Below, one piece after another: positions 8,513-17,882 of a stretch of 64,000 nt of DNA. A program made the position numbers and the translations under genes. Within the stretch, counting starts at the first letter, position 1; each line of letters starts with the position of its first letter. The DNA is from JALHMQ01 sp020248785 (GTDB lineage Bacteria; Pseudomonadota; Gammaproteobacteria; Burkholderiales; Burkholderiaceae_F): contig JBKDNL010000117.1 of the NCBI GenBank assembly GCA_046343415.1, forward strand, positions 1 through 64,000, written 5' to 3'. Below the pieces are notes generated by a model, which was given only the letters and a program-made list of their open reading frames with translations, was not told where the DNA came from and made no database searches.

Positions 8513-8995
8513 CTAATGCAAGAGCCGGTCATCGCCGTCGTCGAGCAATTCCTCGAGCAGCAGGACGTCGACGTCAGCCTGCTGGCTCCACAGCACCATG
8601 AGCACAATGAGCTTGAGCTTGGTCAGTGGCACGGGCCAGTCGTCGTCGGTGCGCGCCATCGCAAGGGCGCGCTCGATCACGATCTCGCGCTGCGCGGCGC
8701 AGAGTTGCCCCTCGCCCTCGAGGAAGGAGAGAAAGGCGATCGCCTCATGGCCCAGGCGTTCGACCTCGAAGCTGGCGTAGCTGCGGAAGCTCTCGCCGCG
8801 CGCGTCGCGCACGCTGACGGCATCTTGGCTCACGCGCGCCAAGCCCTGCAGCCACTCGAGCGCCTCGGAGATCTCGTCCGCGTCGAAGCCGACGGCAGAG
8901 AGCTTGCGGGTCAACGCGTCAGCGTCCGGCCATTGATCGTGCTTGCCGACCGCGAACGCGTAGTTTTCGTACAGGTAGACGAGAACCTCGAACAC
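8513..8995 (-). CDS. smg: Smg family protein (DUF494)
   Basis: 160 residues matching the DUF494/Smg family: MFEVLVYLYENYAF at the start, then ALTRKLSAVGFDADEISEALEWL and a C-terminal LTKLKLIVLMVLWSQ...LLEELLDDG. The protein is cytoplasmic; its molecular role is not established. The position directly downstream of dprA and upstream of topB is the usual betaproteobacterial arrangement, which supports the assignment. It starts 50 bases after the dprA stop, so co-transcription is likely. Confidence 0.9.
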   Translation of the reverse strand: MFEVLVYLYENYAFAVGKHDQWPDADALTRKLSAVGFDADEISEALEWLQGLARVSQDAVSVRDARGESFRSYASFEVERLGHEAIAFLSFLEGEGQLCAAQREIVIERALAMARTDDDWPVPLTKLKLIVLMVLWSQQADVDVLLLEELLDDGDDRLLH

Positions 8996-9045
8996 AGCCC
9001 GACTTTAATGCGGCCGCCGGCCCGATGCAACCTGCGGCGCGGGCG

Positions 9046-10200
9046 CTACCGCAATCTCTGGTAGCGGTTGCCGGACAGACGCTCAACATGTTGGGTCAGC
9101 TCGAGCTCCAGCAGCGCGGCGCTCAAGTCCCCTGCGGTACGTCCCGTGCGGGTGCACAGGGTGTCGATGTCGACCGGGTCGAAGCCGAGCATCGACAGGA
9201 CTGCGGCATGCGCAACCGGCAGACCTGCCTCCGCCGCGGCAGCGTCGCTGGTGGGCGCGGCGGCGGCGGTCTCCATGCGCAGTTCCTCAAGTACGTCCTG
9301 CGCCGATTCGACCAGCTTGGCGCCGTCTTTGATCAGGCGATGGCAGCCCTTCGCCATCGGGGAGTGGATGGAGCCGGGCACGGCAAAGACTTCGCGGCCC
9401 TGTTCGGCGGCGAGCCGTGCCGTGATGAGGCTGCCCGAGCGCAGCGCCGCCTCGACCACCAGCACACCGCGCGACAGACCGGCGATCAGTCGATTGCGCC
9501 GCGGAAAGTTGTGCGACAAGGCCGCCGTGCCGAGCGGAAACTCAGACAGCACGAGCCCAGCACGGAGAATCCGCAGGGTGAGCTCGCGATTGCTCGCCGG
9601 GTAGATGACGTCGATGCCGGTGCCCACCACGGCGATCGTGCTGCCGGCCGCGCCCTCGGCGGCCGCCTGTAGCGCGCCGCGGTGCGCTGCGGCATCGATG
9701 CCCAGCGCCAGGCCGCTGATGATGGCGAGCTTCGCTTGGGCCAGCCGCCGCGCGAAGCCTTCGGCCGTCTGCGCACCCTGCTGCGACGCGTTTCGGCTGC
9801 CCACGATGGCCAGGCCCGGCAGGGTCAACAGCTCGACGCGCCCCACCGCATACAGCACCGGGGGCGGATCGGTCATCGTGAGCAAGGCCTGCGGATAGGC
9901 ACGATCGGCCAGCGTGAGCAGGTGGTGCTGCGGGCTGGATGCGAGCCAGGCCTCGGTGGCGTCGATCGTGCGGGCGGTGCGCTCGTCCGGCGGGGCGAGC
10001 AGGGCTCGCGCCGCTTGGTCGCCGACGCGGGCGGCCACCGCCGCGTGGCCGCAAGCGAACAGCTGCGTCGGAAGGCCAAAGTTGGCGAGCAGGTCCCGCG
10101 CCGTCGCGGGCCCGATGCCCGGAGCAAGCGCCAGCCGCAGCCAGGCAGCGCGCTCCTCGGCATCGGCGGCTGAGTCGGGCGGCAGGGCGGGCTCGGTCAT
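9046..10200 (-). CDS. dprA: DNA-processing protein DprA/Smf
   Basis: 384 residues. An N-terminal helix-hairpin region (LALAPGIGPATARDLLANFG) is followed by the Rossmann-like DprA core with GSRNASQQGAQTAEGFARRLA, IISGLALGIDAAAHRGAL, the VVGTGIDVIYPASN motif and NFPRRNRLIAGLS. The C-terminal 60 residues fit the DprA winged-helix domain. DprA loads RecA on incoming single-stranded DNA during natural transformation, so with the pilus genes at 34-43 kb this is consistent with competence, though the gene occurs widely in non-competent bacteria too. It lies between the terminated LysM gene and smg. Confidence 0.95.
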   Translation of the reverse strand: MTEPALPPDSAADAEERAAWLRLALAPGIGPATARDLLANFGLPTQLFACGHAAVAARVGDQAARALLAPPDERTARTIDATEAWLASSPQHHLLTLADRAYPQALLTMTDPPPVLYAVGRVELLTLPGLAIVGSRNASQQGAQTAEGFARRLAQAKLAIISGLALGIDAAAHRGALQAAAEGAAGSTIAVVGTGIDVIYPASNRELTLRILRAGLVLSEFPLGTAALSHNFPRRNRLIAGLSRGVLVVEAALRSGSLITARLAAEQGREVFAVPGSIHSPMAKGCHRLIKDGAKLVESAQDVLEELRMETAAAAPTSDAAAAEAGLPVAHAAVLSMLGFDPVDIDTLCTRTGRTAGDLSAALLELELTQHVERLSGNRYQRLR

Positions 10201-10227
10201 GCCAACAGCCTAAGCGAGGACGCAAGG

Positions 10228-10258
10228 AAAAAGGGCGCGTTGCTTGCGCAACGCGCCC
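10228..10258 (-). terminator. Strong intrinsic terminator after LysM gene
   Basis: Perfect 11-bp stem (GGGCGCGTTGC at 10233-10243 paired with 10248-10258), four-base loop, then TTTTTCC on the minus strand. It separates the LysM gene from dprA, so dprA needs its own promoter within about 30 bases or relies on read-through. Confidence 0.85.
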
Positions 10259-10287
10259 CGTGCTCTTTGCGGAATCTTCGCCTTGCC

Positions 10288-11598
10288 CTAGGGGCGTGGC
10301 GTCGACTTGGGCATTTCGCCTGGGGTGATCACCCCATCGGCGCCGGGTGTGACGTTTTCGCGGAAGCCGCGCGGCAGGCTTTCCATGCGCGTCTGGAAGG
10401 CGACGTCGTCGGGTTGCGTAAAGCGGTCACCGACCTGGACCGCCTGCGTCGTCCGCATGACCAGCGCATAGGACACCGCCTCGAACACGCGGAACACGAA
10501 CATGTGGCCAATCTGCTCGTCTGGCAGCTTGATCATCTCGCGCAGGGGCGAGGTGCGATCGGGGATCGTCTCACCGACGTGAAGGAGCGCCAATACGTGG
10601 CCGACTTCCACGCCATCGCGTGCGCCGCGGTTCAGCGTGACGATGCTCAGAGAACCGGCCTGGTTCACCCCACCGTACACCGAGACCACGCGGCCCGACA
10701 TGGCGCGCGCCGGCGCGCGCGGCACATAGTTGACGAGTGTCTGGCGCTCGATCGGGATCAGCCGGTCGCCCACGCCAATCTCCTCCTTGCTGTCCTGCAC
10801 GCGCACGGTGGCTACTTCGCCCCGCTTGAACAGGCGCGCCGTGCCGAGATAAAACGCCTCGTAGCCGATCGGAGTCTTGCGCGCCACGTCGTCCGGGTCG
10901 TACAGCGGCCGGGCCGGCCGGAAAACATGGAAGTTCTCCACCGGCGTATCGGCCAGGCCCCGCGCGTAGGCGATGTCGCCGCGACCGAGAAAGACCCGCC
11001 CTTCCTGCGTCGCGACAATGCGCGGGTAGCTCTCCAGTTCAGCCGGCGTCACCACCAGCGGACGCGTGAGAAACGGCTCGATGATGTTGTTGGGAATGCT
11101 CGGGATGAACGCACGGTCGCCATCGACCGTGCGCACCTGCGGCTGCAGCCGTACCAGATCGCCGGGGCGACCGGGAAGGGCCTGCGTGCCGTCAGCAAAG
11201 CGCAGCGTGGCGCGGCCGTCGCCCTTGACCAGCACCAGGGTCTGGCCGGGGTAAATCAGGTGCGGATTGCGCACTTGCTCCTTGTTCATGCCCCAGAGCT
11301 CCGGCCAGCGCCAGGGCGAAGTGAGAAAGAGACTGGAGATGCCCCACAGCGTGTCGCCCGACTTGACGGTGTAGGACTCGGGCGCCGTGGGAGACAAGGC
11401 CGACAGCGGGACCCCAGCCTGAGCGACCTGATCGGCCTGACGTCGCTGGTCCTCCGTGACGGGAAAGCGGCCGTCGCCCGTGGTCTGCGCGGTGGCCGAC
11501 AGCCCGACAAGGCTGCCGACGATGATGCCCAGGGAAGCGAACTGCACGGCCGAACGATGCCGTGGCTGTCGGATGCTGGGCGGGGCGAACGAGGTCAT
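10288..11598 (-). CDS. LysM domain cell-envelope protein
   Basis: 436 residues with an N-terminal hydrophobic segment (about 20-38) that could be a signal peptide or anchor. A LysM peptidoglycan-binding domain follows (SYTVKSGDTLWGISSLFL...NPHLIYPGQTLVLV, about residues 80-135). The remaining 300 residues, with SIPNNIIEPFLTRPLVV, FLGRGDIAYARG and a beta-rich C-terminus ending in RPAQ-like turns, are typical of the LysM proteins encoded next to dprA in betaproteobacteria. The exact function is unknown; binding of peptidoglycan in the periplasm is the safe inference. It is divergent from def. Confidence 0.85.
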   Translation of the reverse strand: MTSFAPPSIRQPRHRSAVQFASLGIIVGSLVGLSATAQTTGDGRFPVTEDQRRQADQVAQAGVPLSALSPTAPESYTVKSGDTLWGISSLFLTSPWRWPELWGMNKEQVRNPHLIYPGQTLVLVKGDGRATLRFADGTQALPGRPGDLVRLQPQVRTVDGDRAFIPSIPNNIIEPFLTRPLVVTPAELESYPRIVATQEGRVFLGRGDIAYARGLADTPVENFHVFRPARPLYDPDDVARKTPIGYEAFYLGTARLFKRGEVATVRVQDSKEEIGVGDRLIPIERQTLVNYVPRAPARAMSGRVVSVYGGVNQAGSLSIVTLNRGARDGVEVGHVLALLHVGETIPDRTSPLREMIKLPDEQIGHMFVFRVFEAVSYALVMRTTQAVQVGDRFTQPDDVAFQTRMESLPRGFRENVTPGADGVITPGEMPKSTPRP

Positions 11599-11949
11599 GC
11601 AAACTCCCTAGAGATTCCAGAGCGCTCGGCAGCGGTGGCGACCGAGCGCGCTCGGTCCATCGTCGCGCAGCGTCGATCATGCGTTGGACCCACACCGCGT
11701 AAGCCCCCAACCGCTGCGCCAAGATGGTGATACAAGGCTTAAAATTGTGACGCCAGTGCCTTGATATCGCAATGGATATGCGCTAGTCCTGATCGCCGCC
11801 TCAGGCGATGGTCGGCTCCCGACAATGATCTTGCGGGAGCGTAGCGGGATATCCGTGGGTTCAGTGCGACCATTTTGGCAACCAACGCAGTGATCTCCGG
11901 CCGCGCGACCTCATCTGCGCGGCTTCCCCGATGTCGCCGGATTTACATC
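11599..11949. other. Divergent intergenic region between LysM gene and def
   Basis: This 351-base gap must hold the promoters of both genes. The most AT-rich patch is CAAGGCTTAAAATTGTGAC near 11733-11751. A TTGATA at 11761-11766 is a possible -35 for def, without a convincing -10. I see no gene, riboswitch or long repeat here. Confidence 0.4.
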
Positions 11950-12456
11950 ATGGCCAAGCTCGCGATTCTCGAGTACCCCGATCCCCGGCTCACCAAAGTC
12001 GCCCAGCCCGTAACCGTGTTCGACGCCAAGCTGCGCCAGCTTGCAGCCGACATGGCCGAAACCATGTACGCCGCTCCGGGCGTGGGCCTGGCCGCGACCC
12101 AGGTCGACCAGCACATCCGCCTGATCGTCATCGACGTGTCGGAAGGCAAGGATGACCTTGTCACCTTCGTGAACCCCGAAATCGTCTGGGCCTCGCCCGA
12201 GATGGCCGTGTGCGAGGAAGGCTGCCTGTCCGTGCCCGGCATCTATGACGAGGTCGAGCGCCCCGCCAAGGTGCGCGTGAAGGCGCAGGATGTCGAGGGC
12301 AAGGGCTTCGAGTTGGACTGCGAGGGGCTGCTGGCCGTGTGCATCCAGCACGAGATGGATCATCTGCGCGGCAAGGTGTTCGTCGAAAAGCTGTCGCTGC
12401 TCAAGCGCGAGCGCATCAAGGCCAAGCTGCGTAAGCGCAAGAGCCGCGAGAACTGA
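11950..12456 (+). CDS. def: Peptide deformylase
   Basis: 168 residues. It removes the formyl group from the N-terminal methionine of new proteins. All three deformylase motifs are present: GVGLAATQ (residues 44-51), EGCLS with metal ligand Cys92, and QHEMDH with His134, catalytic Glu135 and His138. The start ATG gives the normal MAKLAILEYPDPRL N-terminus; the frame is open upstream but not conserved. Its usual partner fmt lies 2.4 kb downstream because a sensory cassette sits between them. Confidence 0.97.
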   Translation: MAKLAILEYPDPRLTKVAQPVTVFDAKLRQLAADMAETMYAAPGVGLAATQVDQHIRLIVIDVSEGKDDLVTFVNPEIVWASPEMAVCEEGCLSVPGIYDEVERPAKVRVKAQDVEGKGFELDCEGLLAVCIQHEMDHLRGKVFVEKLSLLKRERIKAKLRKRKSREN

Positions 12457-12603
12457 AAGTCAATGTGCGCAACGCGCGCGGCGGATTGCCGTTGGCGTCA
12501 CGCGCATGTCGATTCGCGCCATCAGCCGGCGACTCGGTGGAGTCGACCGGCGCCCAGGGCCGGCCGCAGCGAAACTACGGCTTTCAGCCAGCCTGGAGCC
12601 GAC

Positions 12604-12885
12604 ATGACCAGCCCCGACGACCCGTTGCTCGACACGGCACGGCGCGATGTGCGCCGGCTGCGCAGCTTTTACTCGTTGCTTGGCACCGCGTTGCTCGTCA
12701 TCGCTCTGACCTCCGTGGTCAACGTTCTCACCTCGCCGGGCCGCTGGTGGTTTCTGTGGGTGGTGTTTGGCTTTGGTGTGGCGATCGCGTTCTCGGCATT
12801 CGACCTTTGGGTTCGACGCCGCTGGCTGGGGCCGGACTGGGAGCGGCGGCAGGTGGCCGCACGGATCGAGGAGTTGCGGCGATGA
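12604..12885 (+). CDS. 2TM domain membrane protein
   Basis: 93 residues with two hydrophobic helices (about 24-40 and 49-66) and charged ends, of the kind found in small 2TM-domain proteins and in the membrane part of some LytS-type kinases. The start ATG follows the CTGGAGCC sequence; the frame is open upstream but that part lacks membrane character. Its stop overlaps the kinase start (GATGA), so the two are translationally coupled. The likely role is an accessory membrane partner of the kinase; this is inference. Confidence 0.75.
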   Translation: MTSPDDPLLDTARRDVRRLRSFYSLLGTALLVIALTSVVNVLTSPGRWWFLWVVFGFGVAIAFSAFDLWVRRRWLGPDWERRQVAARIEELRR

Positions 12886-14018
12886 TCGGCGTGGTCGCCA
12901 CCCTGCGACGCGCATGGTCTGAGTGGTGGTCACCGGTGTGGGTTGAGCGCGGGGCGCCGGTCTGGGCGCGCCTGGTCGTCACCGTCCTGTTCAGCACGGC
13001 GATTGCGCTTGTCTTTACCGCATTCGGTTGGCTGCTTGGCGGCGGCGGTGACTTCTGGCGCTATTTCGTCGTTTCGCAGTGCATCGGCTTTGCGATTCAC
13101 GGCCTGTTTTCGTTCGGAGGCTGGCTGCTGGGCGCGGCCCGCATCAACGCCATGGGTTCGGTGGCGCGGGCGTTTTATTTTTCTCTGATCCCGCTGGGGG
13201 GAACGCTGATCGGCTATCTGGTTGGCTTCCCGTTGATCGGGCTGGACGTCGTCGCGTTTTTCACGAGCGGCCGCTTCGTCATTGGTGTGCTGATGGTCTG
13301 GACCGTACTGACCGTCGTATGGTGGCGCTTCTATGCCGTCAAGCTGCGCTTGATCAAGGCCGAGGGCGCGCGCGAAGCCGAGCGCGCCAGGGTCACGGAG
13401 ATGGAGCGGCGCGCGCTCGACGCGCAACTGCGTGCGCTGCAGGCGCAGATCGAGCCGCACTTCCTGTTCAACACGCTGGCCAACGTGGTGAGCCTCATCG
13501 ACACGCAGCCCGCACAGGCGCGCCGCATGCTCGAACGCCTGATCGCGCTGCTGCGTGGGTCGCTGTCCGCGAGCCGCGCCGAACAGGCCACGCTCGGCCA
13601 GGAGTTCGACCTGTGTCGTGCGTACCTGGACATCCTGGCGATCCGCATGGCGGGCCGTCTCGCCTACGATATCGAAATCGATCCTGCGCTGCGCGCGCTG
13701 CCCACACCACCCATGCTTCTGCAGCCGCTGGTCGAAAACGCCATCCAGCATGGACTGGAGCCGAAGGTCGAGGGCGGGCGGATGCTGCTACGCGCACGGC
13801 AGCAGGGGGACGCGGTCGAGGTGATCGTGCAGGACGACGGCATCGGCTTTGGCAACATGACGCGCGGTGGCGGTGTGGGCCTGTCCAATTTGCGGGCGCG
13901 CCTGGCCACGCACTTCGCCGATCGCGCGGGCCTCGTCATCGAGGACGCGGAGCCGGGTACGCGCGTCCGGCTGCGCTTGCCCCTCGCGACGGCGCCCGCC
14001 CTCCCACAGGCCGCCTGA
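12882..14018 (+). CDS. LytS-type sensor histidine kinase
   Basis: 378 residues. Four to five hydrophobic segments cover residues 25-155. A short coiled coil follows (LIKAEGAREAERARVTEMERRALDAQLRALQAQ). The His_kinase domain has the phospho-acceptor His193 in QIEPHFLFNTL, and the HATPase core has LLQPLVENAIQHGLEP and DDGIGF. No periplasmic sensing domain is seen, so the membrane segments themselves are the likely sensor. It is coupled to the 2TM gene upstream and overlaps the regulator gene downstream by one base, making a three-gene cassette. Confidence 0.92.
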   Translation: MIGVVATLRRAWSEWWSPVWVERGAPVWARLVVTVLFSTAIALVFTAFGWLLGGGGDFWRYFVVSQCIGFAIHGLFSFGGWLLGAARINAMGSVARAFYFSLIPLGGTLIGYLVGFPLIGLDVVAFFTSGRFVIGVLMVWTVLTVVWWRFYAVKLRLIKAEGAREAERARVTEMERRALDAQLRALQAQIEPHFLFNTLANVVSLIDTQPAQARRMLERLIALLRGSLSASRAEQATLGQEFDLCRAYLDILAIRMAGRLAYDIEIDPALRALPTPPMLLQPLVENAIQHGLEPKVEGGRMLLRARQQGDAVEVIVQDDGIGFGNMTRGGGVGLSNLRARLATHFADRAGLVIEDAEPGTRVRLRLPLATAPALPQAA

Positions 14019-14800
14019 TGCCAACTGCACTGATCGCCGACGACGAGCCGCATCTGGCCGAGTACCTGCGCGCCCGGCTGGCCGAGCTGTGGCCCGAGCT
14101 GTCGATCGTCGCCACCGCCGCCAATGGCACCGAGGCGGCCGCCGCCATCGCCCGGCACGGCCCGGACATCGCCTTCCTCGACATCCGCATGCCGGGCGCC
14201 ACCGGCCTGGAGGTGGCGCGCGAGCTGAGCGGCGCCGAGCGCCGCCCGCACCTTGTCTTCGTGACGGCCTACGAGCAGTACGCGGTCGAGGCGTTCGACG
14301 CCAACGCCGCCGACTACCTGCTCAAGCCCATCACCGAGGAGCGGCTGGCGCGCACGGTCGCCAAGCTCAAGGACGCCCTGGGCGCGCGCCTGCCCGCGCC
14401 GGATCTGGAGTTGCTGCTGGCGGGCCTGGCGCAGCATGCGCCCGCCCGCAACCATCTGCGCTGGATCCGCGCGAGCAAGAAGAGCGGCGAGGGCGAGATC
14501 ACCGAGCAGATCGCCGTGGCCGACGTCGTCTACATCCAGGCCGACGACAAGTACACCTGCGTCTACGCAAGGCAGGGCGGTGAGCTGCGCGAGTGGCTGA
14601 TCCGCGTGTCCCTGTCCGTGCTGGCGCGCGACCTCGACCCGGCGGACTTCGCGCAGATCCACCGCTCGGTGATCGTCAACCTGCACGCCGTGGCCGGGAC
14701 GCGGCGTGACATCACCGGCAAGCTCTTCGTGCGGCTGCGCGAGCACGCGCGCGAGCTGCCGGTGGCGCGGCAGTACGTGCATCTGTTCAAGCAGATGTAG
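14018..14800 (+). CDS. LytR/AlgR-type response regulator
   Basis: 260 residues. The receiver domain (1-125) has acidic Asp8/Asp9, phospho-acceptor Asp55 in IAFLDIRMPG and the conserved Lys in ADYLLKPI. The LytTR DNA-binding domain fills the C-terminus (about 160-258), with VVYIQADDKYTCVY, AQIHRSVIVNL and the terminal VHLFKQM. It is the cognate regulator of the overlapping LytS-type kinase. Targets are unknown. The remnant at 190-548 is a related LytTR domain. Confidence 0.93.
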   Translation: MPTALIADDEPHLAEYLRARLAELWPELSIVATAANGTEAAAAIARHGPDIAFLDIRMPGATGLEVARELSGAERRPHLVFVTAYEQYAVEAFDANAADYLLKPITEERLARTVAKLKDALGARLPAPDLELLLAGLAQHAPARNHLRWIRASKKSGEGEITEQIAVADVVYIQADDKYTCVYARQGGELREWLIRVSLSVLARDLDPADFAQIHRSVIVNLHAVAGTRRDITGKLFVRLREHARELPVARQYVHLFKQM

Positions 14801-14838
14801 CGGCGGCGGCCTGCGGGCCGCCGCCTAGAATCCGCGTA

Positions 14839-15843
14839 ATGCGGATCGTCTTTGCCGGCACCCCGGAGTTTGCGGCGCGCGCGCTTGCGGCGCTGATCGA
14901 AGCGGCACCGGCGCGTGGCTGGACCGTGCCGCTGGTGCTCTCGCAGCCCGATCGCCCGGCCGGCCGCGGCATGAAGCTCGCGCCGTCGCCGGTAAAGGCG
15001 CTGGCGCGGTCGCATGGCATCGATGTCGCCACGCCGCTCACGCTCAGCGTCAAGCGCGGCGGCGGCGCCGCCGAAGCGGCGCAGGCGCAGCTGCGCGAGG
15101 TGCAGGCAGACGTGCTGGTGGTGGCGGCCTATGGCCTGATCCTGCCGCGGGCGGTGCTCGATACGCCGCGCGGGCTGGTGCAGGCAGGCGGTGCGCGCCT
15201 GACGGCCCTGAACATCCATGCCTCGGTGCTGCCGCGCTGGCGCGGTGCGGCGCCGATCGCGCGTGCGATCGAAGCCGGCGACCCGGAGACTGGCATCACC
15301 ATCATGCAGATGGAAGCGGGGCTCGACACCGGGCCGATGCTGCTGGTGGAGCACATGGCGATCGACCCCGCGGACACCACGGCGTCGCTCACGCTGCGGC
15401 TGGCGGAGCTCGGCGCGCAGCTCATCGTGCAGGCGCTCGGGCGTGCGGCGCGGGGCCTGCTCGAGCCGCGGCCGCAACCGACCGAGGGGCCCGACATAAC
15501 CTACGCGCACAAGCTCGCCAAGGACGAAGGCGCGCTGGACTTCCGCCGTCCGGCACGCGTGCTCGCGCAGCAGGTGCGCGCGTTCGATCCGTTTCCGGTC
15601 GCCACCACGCTCTGGCGCGCCGCGCCGCTGCGTATCTGGCAGGCGCGCGCCGATGCGGCGCGCCCGTGCGCGGCGGCGCCGGGAATGGTGGTGGCCAGCG
15701 GGGCGGAGGGCATCCGCGTTGCGACCGGTGCGGGTGAGCTGGTGCTGCTCGAACTGCAACGCGCGGGAGGCAAGCGGCTACCCGCGCGCGAGTTCCTGGC
15801 CGGAACACCGATCGGCGCCGGCGAGCGCCTGGGCCCGCCGTGA
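14839..15843 (+). CDS. fmt: Methionyl-tRNA formyltransferase
   Basis: 334 residues. It transfers a formyl group from 10-formyl-tetrahydrofolate to initiator Met-tRNA. The N-terminus MRIVFAGTPEFAARAL and the catalytic region LNIHASVLPRWRGAAPI with the later MEAGLDTGPML are diagnostic; the C-terminal tRNA-binding domain is present (YAHKLAKDEGALDF onward). A TAGAAT hexamer ends only seven bases before the ATG, so a very short leader or leaderless transcript is possible. The stop codon overlaps the GTG start of rsmB. Confidence 0.97.
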   Translation: MRIVFAGTPEFAARALAALIEAAPARGWTVPLVLSQPDRPAGRGMKLAPSPVKALARSHGIDVATPLTLSVKRGGGAAEAAQAQLREVQADVLVVAAYGLILPRAVLDTPRGLVQAGGARLTALNIHASVLPRWRGAAPIARAIEAGDPETGITIMQMEAGLDTGPMLLVEHMAIDPADTTASLTLRLAELGAQLIVQALGRAARGLLEPRPQPTEGPDITYAHKLAKDEGALDFRRPARVLAQQVRAFDPFPVATTLWRAAPLRIWQARADAARPCAAAPGMVVASGAEGIRVATGAGELVLLELQRAGGKRLPAREFLAGTPIGAGERLGPP

Positions 15844-17210
15844 CGTCAGCCGCCAAGGCGGGCGCGGGCGGGCCGCCGCTGTGGCAGGCACTGCTGCTCG
15901 CTGCCGAGGCCTGGCGCGCTCTGCGCGCAGGCACCGCGCTGGACCGCGCGCTCGAGTCGGCGCAACTTACCGAGCCGGCGCACCCCCGCGCGGCAGCGGC
16001 AGCGAAGGACATCGCGTACACGGCCACACGGCATCTTGCGCTGATCGACTGGATCGTCGCGCGGCTGGTACCGCGCGTGCCAGCGCCCGCGGTCGAAGCC
16101 TTGCTCGGCGTTGCCCTTGGCCAGCTGGTCGCTGCGCGCCACCCGCCCTACGCCGTGGTGGACCAAGCCGTGGAAGCGGCCAAGCGCACCGAGCTGCTCA
16201 AGGGCGCGGCCGGGTTCATCAACGGGGTGCTGCGCAACGCACTGCGCCAGCCCGACGCACTGCGCGCCGAGGGCGAGGCGGACGAGCGCGTGCGCTTCAA
16301 CCTGCCCGGCTGGTGGCTGCAGCGGCTGCAGCGCACCTACCCCGAGCAGTGGGCGTCGATTGCCGATGTGCAGCGGCACCCGCCGCCGCTCGTGCTGCGG
16401 GTGGAGACCACGCGCGTGAGCGTGGAGGACTACATCGCCCGCTGCGCGGCCGCGGGCGTGCAGGCACAGCGCGTCGGCATGGCCGCCGTGTGCATCGAGC
16501 CACCGCGCCCGGTGGATTCCGTACCGGGATTTGCCGAGGGCCTGGTGGCCGTGCAGGACGCCGGTGCCCAACTGGCGGCACACTGGCTCGGCGTGGCCGA
16601 TGGCATGCGGGTGCTCGACGCCTGCGCGGCCCCCGGCGGCAAGACCGCGCAACTGGCGCGCGCTGCGCGCATCGACCTCCTTGCGGTCGATGCGGATGCC
16701 CTGCGCCTGCGCCGGGTCGAGGACAACCTCGCGCGATTGCATGCCCGCGAGTTCTCGACCGTTCATGTCCACGCCGCCGACGCGGCCGTGCCGGAGCAAC
16801 TGCAGGCAATTGCCGGCAATCATCCATACGACCGTGTGCTGCTGGACGCCCCATGCACGGCCAGCGGCATCGTGCGCCGCCACCCTGACATCCCCTGGCT
16901 ACGCCGCCCGGCCGATGTTGCGCAATTAGCAACGCAGCAGCGGCGATTGCTGGAGGCTTTATGGCCGCTGGTGGCACCCGCTGGTAGATTGCTTTATGTC
17001 GTGTGCTCCGTGTTTCCCGAGGAGGGCGCGCGACAGGTGGCGGCGTTCCTTGCGCAGCGCCGGGATGCTCGTCTCCGTGCGCTGCCAGCGGCGTCTGCCG
17101 GTGGCCTCACGGCGCAACTGGTGCCGTCGGACAGGGGCGCGGTGGCAGACATCAGCATCTTGCCCAGCATGCACGACGGGTTCTTCTTCGCGCTGTTCGA
17201 AAAACACTGA
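15840..17210 (+). CDS. rsmB: 16S rRNA m5C967 methyltransferase RsmB
   Basis: 456 residues starting with a GTG that overlaps the fmt stop (GTGA). The N-terminal NusB-like RNA-binding domain (about 10-150) includes GFINGVLRNALR. The methyltransferase part has the SAM motif VLDACAAPGGKTAQL, then LLDAPCTASGIVRRHPDIPWLR with the motif IV Cys, and YVVCSVFPEEG with the motif VI Cys that acts as nucleophile in this family. The def/fmt/rsmB grouping is standard. Confidence 0.96.
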   Translation: MTSAAKAGAGGPPLWQALLLAAEAWRALRAGTALDRALESAQLTEPAHPRAAAAAKDIAYTATRHLALIDWIVARLVPRVPAPAVEALLGVALGQLVAARHPPYAVVDQAVEAAKRTELLKGAAGFINGVLRNALRQPDALRAEGEADERVRFNLPGWWLQRLQRTYPEQWASIADVQRHPPPLVLRVETTRVSVEDYIARCAAAGVQAQRVGMAAVCIEPPRPVDSVPGFAEGLVAVQDAGAQLAAHWLGVADGMRVLDACAAPGGKTAQLARAARIDLLAVDADALRLRRVEDNLARLHAREFSTVHVHAADAAVPEQLQAIAGNHPYDRVLLDAPCTASGIVRRHPDIPWLRRPADVAQLATQQRRLLEALWPLVAPAGRLLYVVCSVFPEEGARQVAAFLAQRRDARLRALPAASAGGLTAQLVPSDRGAVADISILPSMHDGFFFALFEKH

Positions 17211-17219
17211 TTTGCGACC

Positions 17220-17882
17220 ATGCAGTGCGCGGCCCGGTTGAGCCTTCCAAGCGCGCCGGGCCCGGCGAGCCGCGCCCCATTGGCGGCACGCCTCCTGGTG
17301 GCGCACCTGCGGCGCGGCCTGTGCGCGCTCGCCTTGCTGCTCGCGCTCGTGGCGCCGCAGATGTCCCGCGCGGCCGACGATCGCATCCACGTCACCCGCG
17401 CGGTCCTGTCGCTGGTCGATGGCAGCGAGCAGGGCGTGGCGCTCGACGCTGACTTCGACTTCGAGCTGCCCTGGGTGCTGGTCGATGCCGTCAACCGCGG
17501 TGTCGCGCTGTATTTCGTGGTCGACTTCGAGCTCTATCGCGAGCGCTGGTACTGGTTCGACCGCCGCGTCACAAGCCAAAGCCTCACCTATCGCCTGACC
17601 TACAGCCCGCTGACACGCCAGTATCGCCTGTCACGCGGCACACTCGCACTGCCCTTCGACACGCTGGAAGAAGCGCTGCTCACGCTGCGCCGCATCCGCG
17701 GCTGGAAGGTGCTCGAGCGCGGCACCTTGCGGCCAGACGAGGACTACCGGGCGCAGTTGCGCATGCGACTGGACACGAGCCAACTACCCAAGCCGTTCCA
17801 GATCAACGCGCTGACCAACCGCGACTGGACGCTGGCCTCCGACTGGCGCGGCGTCAACGTCTCGGCTGAACTGACCCGGTAG
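17220..17882 (+). CDS. DUF4390 domain exported protein
   Basis: 220 residues with a long, Arg-rich N-terminus and a hydrophobic signal segment (about 33-46, then MSRAAD). The mature part matches DUF4390: VDAVNRGVALYFVVDFELYRERWYWFDRRV and SQSLTYRLTYSPLTRQYRLS. The function is unknown. The place between rsmB and ntrY is the usual one in betaproteobacteria, so a link to NtrY sensing at the envelope is possible but unproven. It starts nine bases after the rsmB stop. Confidence 0.85.
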   Translation: MQCAARLSLPSAPGPASRAPLAARLLVAHLRRGLCALALLLALVAPQMSRAADDRIHVTRAVLSLVDGSEQGVALDADFDFELPWVLVDAVNRGVALYFVVDFELYRERWYWFDRRVTSQSLTYRLTYSPLTRQYRLSRGTLALPFDTLEEALLTLRRIRGWKVLERGTLRPDEDYRAQLRMRLDTSQLPKPFQINALTNRDWTLASDWRGVNVSAELTR

